Part shown: positions 44,893 through 56,260 of the stretch, piece by piece
Numbering within the stretch: the stretch's first letter is position 1
Layout of the letters: each line of letters starts with the position of its first letter
DNA from: Linum tenue
Taxonomy: Eukaryota; Streptophyta; Magnoliopsida; Malpighiales; Linaceae
Direction: 5' to 3'
Length of the DNA stretch: 64,000 bases
NCBI GenBank assembly: GCA_946122785.1
Contig: CAMGYJ010000003.1
Location: forward strand, 3,968,001-4,032,000
Translations under genes and position numbers: made by a program
Notes under the pieces: model-generated
Told to the model about the DNA's origin: nothing
Databases searched by the model: none
The model's input: the letters and a program-made list of their open reading frames with translations, nothing else

Positions 44893-45621
44893 ATGGCGAG
44901 AATAATTCCCATTTGGGTCCTCCTAATTTCAGCCACCCTCATGATCATCTCCACGACTTCAGAAGAATCACCAGAAGTGACGCAATCCCTCGTCAGGTTC
45001 ATGGAAACCCTGTCGGAAAGAACTCCGCCGCAGATCCAGAACTGGGGTTGGAGCTCCGGATCCGACCCGTGCACCTGGACCGGAGTCTTCTGCCACCCGG
45101 AAACCCGATCCGTCACCGGAATCATCCTCAACGGCTACAATTTCACGGGACGATTCGACGCCGCGTCGCTCTGCCACCTGGCGCCGCCGCCGTCTCTCTA
45201 CGTCCTCGATCTTCGAAACAACGGGATCTTCTCACTGCTGCCGCCTGAGATTGGGGAATGTAAAACCCTGACGGATTTGTACCTCGCCGGGAACCGGTTC
45301 ACGGGTCGGGTCCCGAGTTCGATTTCCATGTTGGGGAACCTGGGTCGGGTCGATATTTCGGGTAATTCCTTCGCCGGCCGGATTCCGACCGAGCCGACTT
45401 GGATTTCGAGCTTGGTGTCGTTCAAGGCACAGAACAATCGGTTTACCGGGGAAATCCCGGTTTTCGATGTGAACAAGCTGTTGGAATTCGATGTGTCGAA
45501 CAACGATTTCGTTGGGAGAATTCCTGATGCGTACGGCGGGTTTCCTGAATCTTGCTTTCAGGGTAATGCTGGATTGTGCGGACATCCCCTGGCAATTGCT
45601 TGTCCGCCGGCGCCGGCGTAG
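44893..45621 (+). CDS. secreted leucine-rich-repeat protein, kinase-less
   Basis: The single exon codes for 242 residues. The ATG at 44893 (AAATGGCG) is preferred over one 33 bases upstream, because it begins directly with a signal peptide, MARIIPIWVLLISATLMII. An LRR N-terminal cap follows (NWGWSSGSDPCTWTGVFC), then about five plant-type LRRs (LYVLDLRNNGIFSLLPPEIG, LTDLYLAGNRFTGRVPSSIS, LGRVDISGNSFAGRIP, LVSFKAQNNRFTGEIP, LLEFDVSNNDFVGRIPDAYG) and the closing cap FQGNAGLCGHPLAIACPPAP. It then stops, so there is no membrane segment and no kinase. The layout is that of the ectodomain of an LRR-III receptor-like kinase. It is either a natural apoplastic LRR protein or a truncated receptor. The paralogue at 51009 also ends at this point, which favours a natural form. 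Confidence 0.88.
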   Translation: MARIIPIWVLLISATLMIISTTSEESPEVTQSLVRFMETLSERTPPQIQNWGWSSGSDPCTWTGVFCHPETRSVTGIILNGYNFTGRFDAASLCHLAPPPSLYVLDLRNNGIFSLLPPEIGECKTLTDLYLAGNRFTGRVPSSISMLGNLGRVDISGNSFAGRIPTEPTWISSLVSFKAQNNRFTGEIPVFDVNKLLEFDVSNNDFVGRIPDAYGGFPESCFQGNAGLCGHPLAIACPPAPA

Positions 45622-45769
45622 AGTCCGAGTTACTGGTGATATTGGGCCGTGTTCGGTCAGCCCAGCCCGGTGAATACCAGGCCCAAGTTGAGTCCACTTC
45701 AGCTGAAGCCCATTCGGCAGTCCAAAGTCCCATCGCCTTCTATACTTGAAAATTGAAATCTGTTCTTGT

Positions 45770-46135
45770 GTTATTGGCTTCTCAGTTCAAAAACTAGTTC
45801 ACAGTGTGAGATACTTGAGAATTAACCTTTCTTTGATGACATTTACAGTTGAATTAAGTCAGTAAGTCTAATCCAATTAACATTTTTTTTATGTATTTAC
45901 AATTGATGTAAGAATAATCCAATAAACAAGATTTTTATCCAAATGTTAGTTGATAAGCTGGTTAGAGTACAAATCAACCATACCTAATTATATCGGAAAG
46001 TTTCAGCATACAAGTAAAATTTTGAGATTAACAATCAAATAGGGACGATTTAGATGAGTGGCTCGTAAGGGTTCAACAAGATTAGATTTTTTTTGTTTTA
46101 TGAATAATGTGTATTGTGAAAATAGGTTATACACA
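45770..46135. repeat. direct repeat flanking the intact LRR gene, right copy
   Basis: Diverged copy of the segment at 44016-44170, starting in the 3' flank of the LRR gene. Confidence 0.55.
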
Positions 46136-48660
46136 AGATGTTACGTACTACCTATAGAATGAGTGATGACATAAATATAATAAAAGAAAAGTAAAACAAA
46201 GTCATAAATAATCGCAGATCCAATTTTTATTTTATTTTATCAAGGGTGTTCAACAATAAAAGAAAATCAGTAAGAATTGTTAATAGTTTTGAGTTCTAGT
46301 AATATCATAATTAACATAAAGATTCACAAAAAAAATTATGGTCCCAAATTTGGATCAAGGCATGTCGAAGATGGTTAGGTTCCCTAGTAAGTGAATTTTC
46401 ATATGGTGGTTTTATGTGATTTTCTCATTGTCATTGGGATCTTCAAGCAAGAAAGTAATATAGTTAGTAAAATACGGTACGGGAAATGTTACATATAAAA
46501 TATGTACATGTATTTTAATTCATATTTAATCTAATGTTATGTTTAATAGTACACTAATAATCATAAATATATAAAATTAATTATTTTAAAAATAATATAA
46601 ATATATAAATAATAGTAAAGTTAACAATTTAATTCATTAAATACGGATATTAAGCTTGTTATACGGGTTTTATACATGTTTAGTATGGGAGACATCAAAT
46701 GAACGGAAAGAAATGAAACGGCTTGACAATAATACGGAAATGGAAGTTTTAAACGGAAATGGATAAAATACGTACGGGCACATATACGTGTATTAAACGG
46801 AGTATTTACTAACTATACTAATATCTCCATCAAGCTTATGTAAATGGAATTTTCAAGTATGAGCATTGAATTTAAAATATATCAAACCAAGGTCATCTTG
46901 GTCACATTATCAGAACCGTATGCAAAGTCAATACCTCGTGATTGTATAGTTCTTGATAACTAACTGTATATAAACCATTTTTTGGTAATAAACCATTTTT
47001 CAGCCAAGAGATTCCTTAGTAAATAAGCCAAAATCCAAACTTTTAGTTATACATCATATGTAAGTAGCATATCTTGAGTTTATTTGATATGATGGTTGAT
47101 GTGAAATATGTTTGATGGTTTTTTATGAAGGAAATATGTTTGATGGTTGATGTGAATTTTTTGTAATGTATGAGAGAATTAACTAAGAATTAAATGGGGC
47201 ATAGAACTCTATAAATTACCAACGCCGGATGTAAATTATGTTATCGTGTTCTTTATAACACACATTCTATGTTGTCTAATTAACTAGAATATAGATATTC
47301 TCTAGTTTAACGTTTATATCATAATTCTACCGTAGCATTCGCCACCTAGTTTGCTTCTCATAGTGAACGTTGCATTAAACATACTTTGTGAACATATGAA
47401 AATTGTCTAAAATGGCTCCACGCGAAACTCGTACGTTTGCTTCCAAGGCTGAAATCTTATTTGTCAACACAGTTTATATGTCATGAGAGAGGTCCATAAG
47501 ATCCACAAAACTAACAAGAATAGTGTGAGCTAATACCTAATAGCTTCTTCTAAACTACACACATATCAGCTTTAAAAGTAACTAGCACCGGGCCCGACCT
47601 TTGGTCGGGAAAGTTTATCAAAAAATTTATAAAAAAAAAACCATGCTAACAAATAATAAGAAGGAAAGAAATATTAATGGATAATAAATACAGTTCTTCA
47701 AAGAAAAAAGTTTTACTACTTAAGAAGTCCATATAATTGAAGATTGGAGTTGATTCCCCTAATACATATATCATGAACCTTAAAAATAAAACAAAAGCAT
47801 TGATTTTTGATAGAGTTTAGTATCTCTATAGTGTTTATCCCAGTAGACATCATTCTTATTGATCACAACGCGTTCAATGGATATGAAGTTGTAGGATTTG
47901 AAATATATCGAACATGATGCAAAATTATCTCCAATAGTTAGTTTGAAAATGTAGTTCCCAAATGACTCTCAAATCACGGATATAACCAGTAACAATGTAT
48001 TAATTTTCCTACACTGAAAAATATTTTTTTAATGAAATAAGTTGAAATAGTAGAAGTGTATGATTAGCATAAAGATTTGAAGAGAGAGTAATAAAGAAAT
48101 TAAGATTGACAAATGTCTTATCATGACTGAAGGACTTAATCGAAATGTAGTTAGATACACAATTGAACCCATTTTTGCTTGTTCCTAGGCAACTTCATAG
48201 GAGACATCTGCAATGATGTGTTTGACAACCCGTAGTCTAACATTAGCAATGACATATAGCAAAGTTATTTTTGCACATACAACGTGTATATAAATACTTT
48301 GTGTAATGAAATTTACTTACGGCCTTACGGGTTTAGCAATGGGTGTACTAAAGGTTGATTCAAGTTGAAAAATAACTTGGATGCTAAGGATGTAGCAAAA
48401 CAATACTTTCCTAACAATTATTAGACAATTTACCCTTGGGTGATAGTACGGTCAACTTTACCTCATAGAAAAATGAAGCAAAATATAACATTGAACAAAA
48501 TGGATTGCTTCTCGAAAGTGGCTACTCATGGGTGTATTAGATTCTAATAATTCTTTGAAAATTAATGGTGGATCACGTCTGGGAGAAATTTTCACTTTGA
48601 TCCTTTGTTTGCAGCACAAAGGAAAACATGATTTAAGACAAACCACTACGACGTAAAAAA
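46136..48660. other. AT-rich intergenic region with a Helitron 3' end on the minus strand
   Basis: No coding region is supported. A Helitron terminus is seen at 47582 (separate entry). Most of the DNA to its right up to about 48.6 kb may be the body of that element. Confidence 0.45.
47582..47611 (-). mobile_element. Helitron 3' terminus, minus orientation
   Basis: On the minus strand the sequence reads CCCGACCAAAGGTCGGG (perfect hairpin), then CCCGGTGCTAGT, fitting the hairpin-CTRR-T end of a Helitron. The element would extend to the right. I did not find a convincing 5' TC end. Confidence 0.6.
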
Positions 48661-48671
48661 TCCCTTGGCAC

Positions 48672-49236
48672 AACTATTGACGTAGCCAGAAATTTAATTA
48701 AGGTAGGTCCACTTAAAAAATATAATTTATTAATATTTTAGAACGATTCATGATGTGTTTTTATATTATGAAAAGTATTTAAAATGTGTTCATCATTCAA
48801 ACTATCAAGGATGTTACTTTCAATGTACTCAACTAAAAAACGTTTATGCAACATCAATTTATGTAATAGAATATGTGAGATGTTAATATGAACCATGACA
48901 TTGTGGATTAGTTAGTGGTGAAGATGGTGGTTCAAACAGGGAGGTTTTCTGTTCGACTCTCTCTTTCAACAAATTATCGATAATGTATTTTTCAGTGTTT
49001 GCAAAATCGTACTGTAGATGGCCAGATAAAAAAACTCTATATCATAGTCAAAACCAATAAGAGATTTAGCTATATGAAATGGTTAAACTACAATTTCAAC
49101 TCAAAATACCCTAATACGACCTCTTTAAATACAACTTTCAATAATAATTTTACAATTCTTGATATTTTTTATGAGTGTGTTTCATATTTGAGGTGGTGCC
49201 CGGGACATACCTTGTCCCAATGTGGCTCCGCCACTA
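48672..49236. mobile_element. decayed TIR element related to that at 18344
   Basis: The left side TGACGTAGCCAGAAATTTAA and right side TGGCTCCGCCACTAA are inverted, degenerate versions of the GTGGCGGA.CCAGGA end type. No target duplication is readable and no transposase is seen. Confidence 0.45.
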
Positions 49237-51008
49237 ATCACAGCATTAACCTCAAAATTTTACACAAACAAATACTTCGTAGAATGCGGTGATGATTATA
49301 AAATCAAACGTGAGAGCGCCAGATGTAATATCCGTGAGAGAAAGCATATTGTGGCAGGCAGCTGCATGATTATACGTGATGCCCAGTGGTTATTGAAGAG
49401 TAGGCGCCACTGGTTGGTTGCTTACGAACCATTGCACTGTTCAATAACAGACCACGGGTGATAAAGTATTAGGAGGTGCACGAACTGCAGAACCCGAAAT
49501 TATAAAACTTGTGATGTTTCTATGAACTATGGTTCCGTCGTACTAACAACTACTACATAGTGCCTAGGAATTCTGCAAAAAAACAGAGTTGCGAGATTAG
49601 TATAAGTATAGTCCTATAGCTTAGTATAGAACATAAACAACGACATGCACATAGACTGATAGACAGCTTATCATTTACCCATCTCTGAAATGAGTGAATC
49701 AATGAACTCCAATGCCCCCATTAGAATTAGCCCATACGAAGAGAAGTAAGGAAAATAAAGTAATTCAATTCAGGCATGATCAAATGGTAGGACAGATGCA
49801 ATACTCCATTTTCAATTCAATCCTATGGAGTAGGGGCTAGGGGGGGTCAGTAAGTTGAAGAAATGAGAAACTGAATTAATTGGGGTTTAGTGGGTACCTA
49901 TCGCCAGCGAGGAGTGGAGGTTGGGTCTTTTCAGAATTGCTTTTGCTCTCCACGTCAATGACATGGGTCAGGGTCACATAACATACCACTTCAAAGAATT
50001 AAATTGAATCTTGATTAAGTTTAAGACAAACCAATTATTCCGGGAGTTTAGTCCTATAGCTTATTGAGTGCCCATCGCCGGCAACGTATGCAAGTTCGAG
50101 TTCTCCATAATTGCGTTTACCACTTCGTCGGAGATGCAGCAAGGAGGGTTGCTGGGGTTCTGGGAATGCCGAAGTTACCAATTAAAAGCCCAAGATTTTT
50201 GAAGGTTTAGACGTACCGACGATCCTGGGAGTTGTCGCAGTTGCCGCATTCGGATCTTTAACAAAGGGGTTGCAATTGGGGAGAAGATGAAGCGAGCCTA
50301 CTCCGGGAAGGTGTTGACTGTTGACTTAGTGGTAGAACAGAGAGATGAAGCGATTGTGGATTACTGGGTGCCCAGTGTCAGCGAGGAGTTCTCCACAATT
50401 GCGTTTGCTATGAACCACTTCGTCGGAGAATGAGCAAGGAGGGTTCACTTTGTGGGAGGTGGAGGGAGGAATGGGGGATGGTTGACTGGGTTTATGGAAG
50501 GAAGCGAGATGTTTAGGCCCAAGATTGCCGAATGTGTTCAGTCGGGCCCAGCAGAATGGAAAGTCTCTTTATAACAAAACGCAGAGCAACATTTTAATTG
50601 AAGCAAAACGCATAGCATGGTTTAATTGGGTAAGAAATGTCACTACTACCCTTCCGTGAAGCTCTCTGAAGACAGCTTTTTTGAATCCCTGCAATTTGGA
50701 GTCATGAATATGCTTCATAAATTTTATAGAATAATGAAATGAGAAAGTCGGGTCTATCTACGGTCACAAAATAGCCTTTTTCTTGTAGCGGTATTTTCCC
50801 CCATTCTTATGAATGTAAATTGCCGGCATCTAACCATGGCTTTTCCCGGATGTCTGTTTCTTCTTCTTGGCTCCATCGTTCCTTTATGCCAAAGTTCCCC
50901 ATTGAAGTTTCAGTCAACCGCCTCCGTTTGCTTCCTAGGAATCAACCATCTTTAAAAAGCCACAACTGAAGAAGCAGACCAACTCCTCTCTCAAAACAGC
51001 CACCAGCA
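49237..51008. other. intergenic region with diverged internal repeats, promoter of second LRR gene
   Basis: The phrase TTCTCCA.AATTGCGTTT and CCACTTCGTCGGAGA..GCAAGGAGGGTT occurs near 50100 and 50389, and GGGTACCTATCGCCAGCGAGGAG/GGGTGCCCAGTGTCAGCGAGGAG near 49889 and 50367. These are diverged direct repeats of unknown origin. The last 150 bases are the likely promoter and leader of the LRR gene at 51009. Confidence 0.5.
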
Positions 51009-51169
51009 ATGCTTCGAATCCCCAACCAGGTCGTCCCCATTTCCACCCTTCTCTTCCTCCTCCTAACCTTGCCGTCGCATTCAGAAACAGAGGATGTAAG
51101 GCCACCCCTCCTCCAGTTCATGAAATTCCTCTCCCGCGGCAAGACCATTCCCCTCCCCAACTGGGGATG

Positions 51170-51234
51170 GAATCAGACTTGGGAACAATCTTCCTTCCCT
51201 GTGGTCGTTTGACTAGCTCCCAAGTCTGATTCCT
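51170..51234. repeat. 16-bp inverted repeat at the copia/LRR junction
   Basis: GGAATCAGACTTGGGA at 51170-51185 is repeated in inverse (TCCCAAGTCTGATTCC) at 51219-51234, with a 33-base loop. The inner copy is copia RT sequence (NQTWEL). The outer copy overlaps the last host codons. Confidence 0.85.
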
Positions 51235-53707
51235 GTCATGGGATTCCATCTCATCTCCCATTGCGGCAAGCCACTGATCAGCTTCACCACCCGAAACTGC
51301 TTCTCTATAGGACTGTGGCTCTCCTGCATCCACTTCCTCAGCAACCTGAAATGAATACGCCACCATGTCCTCGAAGCCATACCTCTGTGGAGGTACTCCT
51401 GCAGTCGCTCCCTTTGGTCTACCGGAAGCAATAGACTGTTGAGCTCGTGCACTGGACTCTGAACTTTCTGGCTCTGCAGAGACATCCTCATCATGTTGAT
51501 CTTCTCCACCTTGGTGCTCAAACTCACTCTCTTTGAGAGTTTGCAGCTCCACCTGCTTATCAACATTCCTGCTACCTTCAACAACAGTAACCTTCAACAT
51601 GGGGTTAAACATAGACTTCTCATCAAATACCACATTTCTACTGAGTATAACTCGATGCTCAGAAGGTGACCAGACTCGAAATCCTTTAACTCCATCTCCG
51701 TAACCCACAAACACACCCTTCTTTGCCCTTGGGTTCAGTTTACCCTCATCCACATGATAATAAACAGGACACCCAAAAACTTTCAGTGAAGAGTAATCAG
51801 CAGGCTTACCATACCACACCTCATAAGGAGTCTTCAACTCGATACCTGTGTGAGGTCCATGATTGATCAGGAAGCACGCCATGTTTACTGCTTCTGCCCA
51901 GAATCTTCTCTCTAGTCCAACATTAGAGAGCATGCATCGTGCTCTCTCCAACAATGTCTGGTTCATCCTTTCTGCAACGCCATTCTGCTGGGGTGTATCT
52001 CTAACAGTCCGATGACGGGCAATCCCTTCATCCTTGCAGAATTTGTTGAACTCAGAATTACAGAACTCCAGACCATTTTCCGTTCGCAGTTTCTTGATCT
52101 TCTTCCCGGTCTGATTCTCCACCAATGTCTTCCACTGCTTGAACTTCGTGAAAGCCTCACTTTTCTGCTTCATCATGAAAATCCAAGTAAATCTCGAATA
52201 ATCATCAATAATAGACATAAAATACATGCTGCCTCCAATGGATTCAACTCGTGAAGGACCCCAACAGTCGGAGTGGAGGTAATCCAGTATCCCCTTCGTC
52301 CGGTGGATACCCTTCTTGGGAAACTTGCTGCGATGTAGCTTCCCAAACTCACAATGCTCGCAGAATTCCAAATTCTGCACCTTGTGCCCGCAAAGAAGAT
52401 CCCTCTTCGATAGAACTTGCATCCCCCGTTCACTCATATGCCCCTATCTCATGTGCCAGAGAGTGGTCATATCTTCCTGTTGAACCTGAGACGATGCAAC
52501 TGCAGTAGAACCAGACAACACAGACCCTTGTAATGCATACAAGGTCCCACGCTTCACGCCCTTCAGTACCTTCCTCGAACCCTTGCAGACATACACAACT
52601 CCACCTTTTCCTTTGAAGCTGAAGCCCTTGCTGTCGAGTAGACTCAAGGAGATCAGGTTCTTTTTCATTCGTGGAACATGCCTGACATCATTCACGGTAC
52701 AGAACGAACCATCATGTGTCCGAACCTTTATGGACCCGATTCCAACAACCTTGCAGACAGCTCCATTTGCCATGACCACGTTACCACCATCTATCTGCTC
52801 GTAGGTTGTGAAGCAATCCCTGTTCGGAGACATATGGTATGCGGCTGCAGTATCCAGAAACCATACATCGCCACGATGTGCCTTCTCATCTACAGCCAAG
52901 GCGAGATCGTCTTCAGAACTGTTGTCCACTTCTTCCATGGCAACTGAACCTTGTTTCTTCTGTTGCCCTCTTCTCTTGGGACAGTTGTACTTCCAATGCC
53001 CCACTTCCTTACAGTTGTGACAAGCATCACCTGGCTGTGGACCAGGACCCTTGGAATTCTTGCTCGAATTCCCTTTACTAGATTTCTTCTTTCCCTTTCC
53101 ACCTGTAACAGCCAAACCCGATGCCTCACCACCTGTACCAAACCGGACGCCTTATGCCTGATCTCTCTCGTATGAAGAGCAGACCTGACATCCTCCAACG
53201 ACATGCTTTCTTTACCAGCAATAAAAGAATGAACGAAATTCTCATATGAACTCGGCAAAGAAACCAGCAGGATTAGGGCAGCATCCTCGTCATCAACTTG
53301 AACATCTATATTACGCAGATCCAGCAAAATAGAGTTAAGTTGTTCGAGATGTTCCCTCAAAGGCGTACCTTCTTGCATCCTCAAGCTGAACAACCGTTGC
53401 TTGAGATGCAGCTAGTTGGTTAAGGACTTCGTCATATACAGACTCTCCAGTTTCAACCACAAGCCCGCCACAGTCTTCTCAGCAGCGACTTCAATGATGA
53501 CGTCATCAGACAACGATAGCATGATGGTCGAGTGGCCTTCTCCTCCAGGGTATTCCACTCATCGTCATCGAGCGCTGCCTTCTTCTGTTTCGCAGACAGC
53601 GGCCCCCACAGCCCTTGCTGTTTTAATAAAACCTGCATCTTGATCTGCCATATAGCGAAGCTGTTCTTCCCCGTGAACTTTTCGATCTTCATGTTCACCG
53701 ACGTCAT
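51190..53707 (-). pseudogene. gag-protease-integrase of the truncated copia element
   Basis: Gag starts MTSVNMKIEKFTGKNSFAIW at 53707 and breaks near 53520. It resumes at 53393 (MQEGTPLREHLEQLNSILLD) and breaks again near 53140. The next frame (53115-52444) has the zinc knuckle CHNCKEVGHWKYNC, the protease VWFLDTAAAYHM (DTA in place of DTG/DSG) and LWHMR, followed by a TAG. The integrase frame follows, with CEHCEFGKLHR, LDYLHSDCWGP, LRTENGLEF and TPQQNGVAERMNQTLLERAR, to ESHDRNQTWEL. The motifs suggest the Tork-like part of Ty1/copia. It is inactive through several lesions and the 3' loss. Confidence 0.88.
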
Positions 53708-53743
53708 TCTTCTGAATCGAAAACCCTAGCCTGATTTCCAGCC

Positions 53744-53758
53744 GCGGCTCTGATACCA
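53744..53758 (-). promoter_or_regulatory. tRNA-iMet primer-binding site of the truncated copia element
   Basis: TGGTATCAGAGCCGC, two bases inside the LTR, is the usual copia site complementary to initiator tRNA-Met. Confidence 0.9.
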
Positions 53759-53760
53759 CT

Positions 53761-54057
53761 TGTTATAAACGGGCTGCTACGGATCGGGAAATCGCTGGAA
53801 TCAACAAAGCAAGAATACGAAAGCGAGAATCGAAAAACACAGACACACGATTTACGTGGTTCACTAACACGATGTGTGTTAGCTACGTCCACGGGCGAGA
53901 GAGAGCCAGTTTCACTATATCAAGGAGATTACAGATTACAAAGGAGTATGAGAAGTATTTATAGTACTTCTCCATGTGGTCTAAACCTAATCCAATCTGC
54001 CAAAGGAAACGGTTACCAGTCGTAGCGGCTGATAGTCCGATTTAAGTCATATCAACA
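53761..54057 (-). repeat. LTR of the truncated copia element
   Basis: TGTTATAAAC...ATATCAACA, 297 bp, next to the primer site. The diverged relative at 5685-5960 belongs to the same family. A TATA-like ACTATAAATAC is present on the minus strand at about 53965. Confidence 0.85.
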
Positions 54058-54179
54058 ACGACCTTAGTCCTACAAGGTCTCGATCTCGGCGGATACCTGG
54101 AAACCAGGGGACTTTGCTCGGCCCAATTTTCCCTCCGCGTGCTCTCCCTCACCAACAACAGCCTCATCGGCCCGCTGCA

Positions 54180-54730
54180 TGTTGGGACTTTTAGGGACGA
54201 GGGTACACGTACGATAGCTCGAGACCGGGTGACCAGGATTGTGATAGAGTCGTGAACAATGTTCACTTTCCGAAAAGAATATTTCCACCCTCTACAAAGC
54301 CTTGTGTTACAGGAAATTCCTCCCGAGGATAAAACTATCACCACTTTAGGTTCCAGGCTCAAGAACACTAAAGCATACTTAGAAATTTTTGGAAGAAAGA
54401 AGAAGAATATGTTTGATGGTCTGTGGCATCATCCACCCCACACATATTTATAGGGGCCGAATCCATGCATTGTTTCATGAAAGGTTGTCTTTATCCATAC
54501 GAAAGGTTGCCTCTATCCATATGAAAGGTTATCCTTATCCATATGAAGGGTTGCCTCTATCCATAAGGTTATTTTAATCCATAAAATAATGCAACCGCCA
54601 CTAGGCCAAAGGGATGTGTCCCTTCACGGAATTAGAATATCGGTTTGGTCGGTCTAATCCCAAACCGGTTGGTCGGTCCAACCCAAAATCGGTTTGACTT
54701 GGTTAGTCCGGTTCAACCAAATTTCCAACA
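54180..54730. mobile_element. solo LTR inside the LRR gene
   Basis: It starts TGTTGGGAC and ends TTTCCAACA (551 bp), flanked by CTGCA at 54175-54179 and 54731-54735. Removing it with one CTGCA restores the LRR reading SLIGPL-QPEIASC. It contains a TATA-like CATATTTATAGG near 54444, and a tandem array of AAGGTT...TATCCATA units at 54480-54570. It is neither of the two copia LTRs in the window. Orientation is likely plus from the TATA. Confidence 0.92.
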
Positions 54731-55161
54731 CTGCAGCCGGAGATCGCGAGCTGCGCAAACCTGACCCACCTGTACCTCGGCGGGAACCAGTTGCAAGGCT
54801 CTGTTCCTGGCTCTCTCCCCCTTCTGACCGAATTGAAACGACTCGTGATTTCGGACAACATTTTTGAGGGTGCTCTGCCCCGCGGCATGGGGAGGAAGAT
54901 GTCGAGGCTGTGGAGTTTCGGGCGGATAACAATCGGATCACTGGGGAGCTTCCTGGGGATCTCGTCACAAAGAATTTCTCCGGTCGATTCAACGTGTCGA
55001 ATAATCGACTGGTGGGCCGGATTCCGAGTGGGTTTGCTGATTTCCATGCTTCGAGTTTTGCAGGGAATCCTGGATTGTGTGGACCTCCATTGTCAATTGC
55101 TTGCTCGCCAGCTGCTGCTGCGGCTTCCCCTGCATCTGGCCCGAGTAACTTTGTGAACTAG

Positions 55162-55500
55162 GAGCAGAGACCGTTTTGAAAGCTGTTCTAGTTGAACAAC
55201 TTACTTACTGTTGAGGAGGCCCGAGTAATTAATTATTTAGTTCCAGGTGTTCTTTTTGATCAATGTAATGCCATGTTCATCCTATTTGAGAGGCGACTGG
55301 TACAAGATGACAATAGATAGCCATTTGTGGGAATTGCCATTTTCCACTTGTAAGTTTTCGTGTAATATAGCAAGTCTCTAAAAACCGCTGATTAACCGAC
55401 TAATCTCATTAGTAGCAACGCGATCTGCCTTGTGCCTTGTGGAGTCTATCATGAGATATTTCAAGTTCTCGTCAACACTCAAACCGGCGATCATGAATGT
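55162..55500. other. 3' flank of the LRR pseudogene, no gene seen
   Basis: Probable former 3' UTR. Nothing else is recognisable. Confidence 0.4.
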
Positions 55501-55549
55501 CAAAGTCGATCGACAAAGTTTAGAGGAAATCATCATCATCAAATTTAGT

Positions 55550-55742
55550 TTAATGTCAATGTGTGTTTAGACTTTAGTTTGAGTTAATGTTTTATCTTTG
55601 TAGTCTCCAAATGCTAGCTTGCACATGTTGTCTTGTAGTGTAAAGCTTTTACCTATTTAAACCCAAGTATGAATGAGAAACACCCAAGAGTTCTAGGGTT
55701 TCTTTTTCCACAACTCAACTTTGTTGTTATGGTATCAGAGCC
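55550..55742 (+). mobile_element. copia LTR remnant with iMet primer-binding site
   Basis: TGGTATCAGAGCC at 55730-55742 directly follows CAACTTTGTTGTTA, the kind of end seen in copia LTRs, with a CTATTTAAACCC TATA-like box at about 55651. No gag follows. The next 500 bases are C-rich, A-rich and non-coding. The left border of the LTR is not defined. Confidence 0.6.
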
Positions 55743-56260
55743 TCTAGATCCAAGAGCACCCTAAAAACCTTCTACCCACAAGAATAAGGACTATGTCCAA
55801 AATCTGAAATTTTCAGAACATAAACCCTAAAAAAAATACAGTTCTTCTCCAATATCCATTTTATCTGTTCCTATCCCAAATCTCACTCACCCAAACATTC
55901 AAGGAGTCTTGTCAAAAAAAAAAAAACATTCAAGGAGGATCGACTCTGCCCCCAAATCCAAGCCCACCGTTCCTTTCCATTCGCCCACAAAACCTACTGT
56001 CACTTCCCCAAATCCCCAAATCCCATTTCGCAGTCACCATCCAAACCACAAATCCATTCGCCAACCGCGCCGCTAATCAGCATCATCATATCCCATCACT
56101 TCCCCAAAATTTCCCAGATCCATTCTATCGTTCTTCAAAACGTCTCCCATCTCCCAAAACCAAGAGCCCCATTTCACAAAAAAAAAAAAAAAAAAAAAAA
56201 CAAACAAACAAAAGCCCCAAATCCCACCAAATTATTCCGCCGTAATCATCGCCTTCTTTC

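Larger units (their letters stand above)
51176..54057 (-). mobile_element. truncated Ty1/copia element inside the LRR gene
   Basis: On the minus strand the order is 5' LTR (54057-53761), primer site, gag, protease and integrase, ending at the start of RT (RNQTWELVKRPQGRKIV). There is no RT core, RNase H or 3' LTR, and no matching 5-bp duplication. The 3' half was lost together with about 55-60 bases of the host gene. Confidence 0.85.
51009..55161 (+). pseudogene. second secreted LRR gene, split by copia, a solo LTR and a frameshift
   Basis: The gene is in three pieces. 51009 to about 51175 gives the signal peptide and N-cap start (MLRIPNQVVPISTLLFLLL, LPNWGWNQ). 54058-54179 gives TLVLQGLDLGGYLETRGLCS and LRVLSLTNNSLIGPL. 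54736-55161 gives QPEIASCANLTHLYLGGNQ, VPGSLPLLTELKRLVISDN, then (shifted) VEFRADNNRITGELPGDL, FNVSNNRLVGRIPSGF and GNPGLCGPPLSIACSPA to a stop. The order and ends match the intact paralogue at 44893, again without kinase. About 55-60 bases that should encode SDPC.WTGV.C are missing at the copia junction. A one-base loss near 54912 (AGGCTGTGGAG, where CTGGTGGAG is expected) shifts the frame. The gene is dead. Confidence 0.88.

Noticed and set aside
47582..48660. A complete Helitron on the minus strand
   Set aside because: Only the hairpin-CTAG end is clear. I could not find a matching 5' TC terminus, so only the end is annotated.
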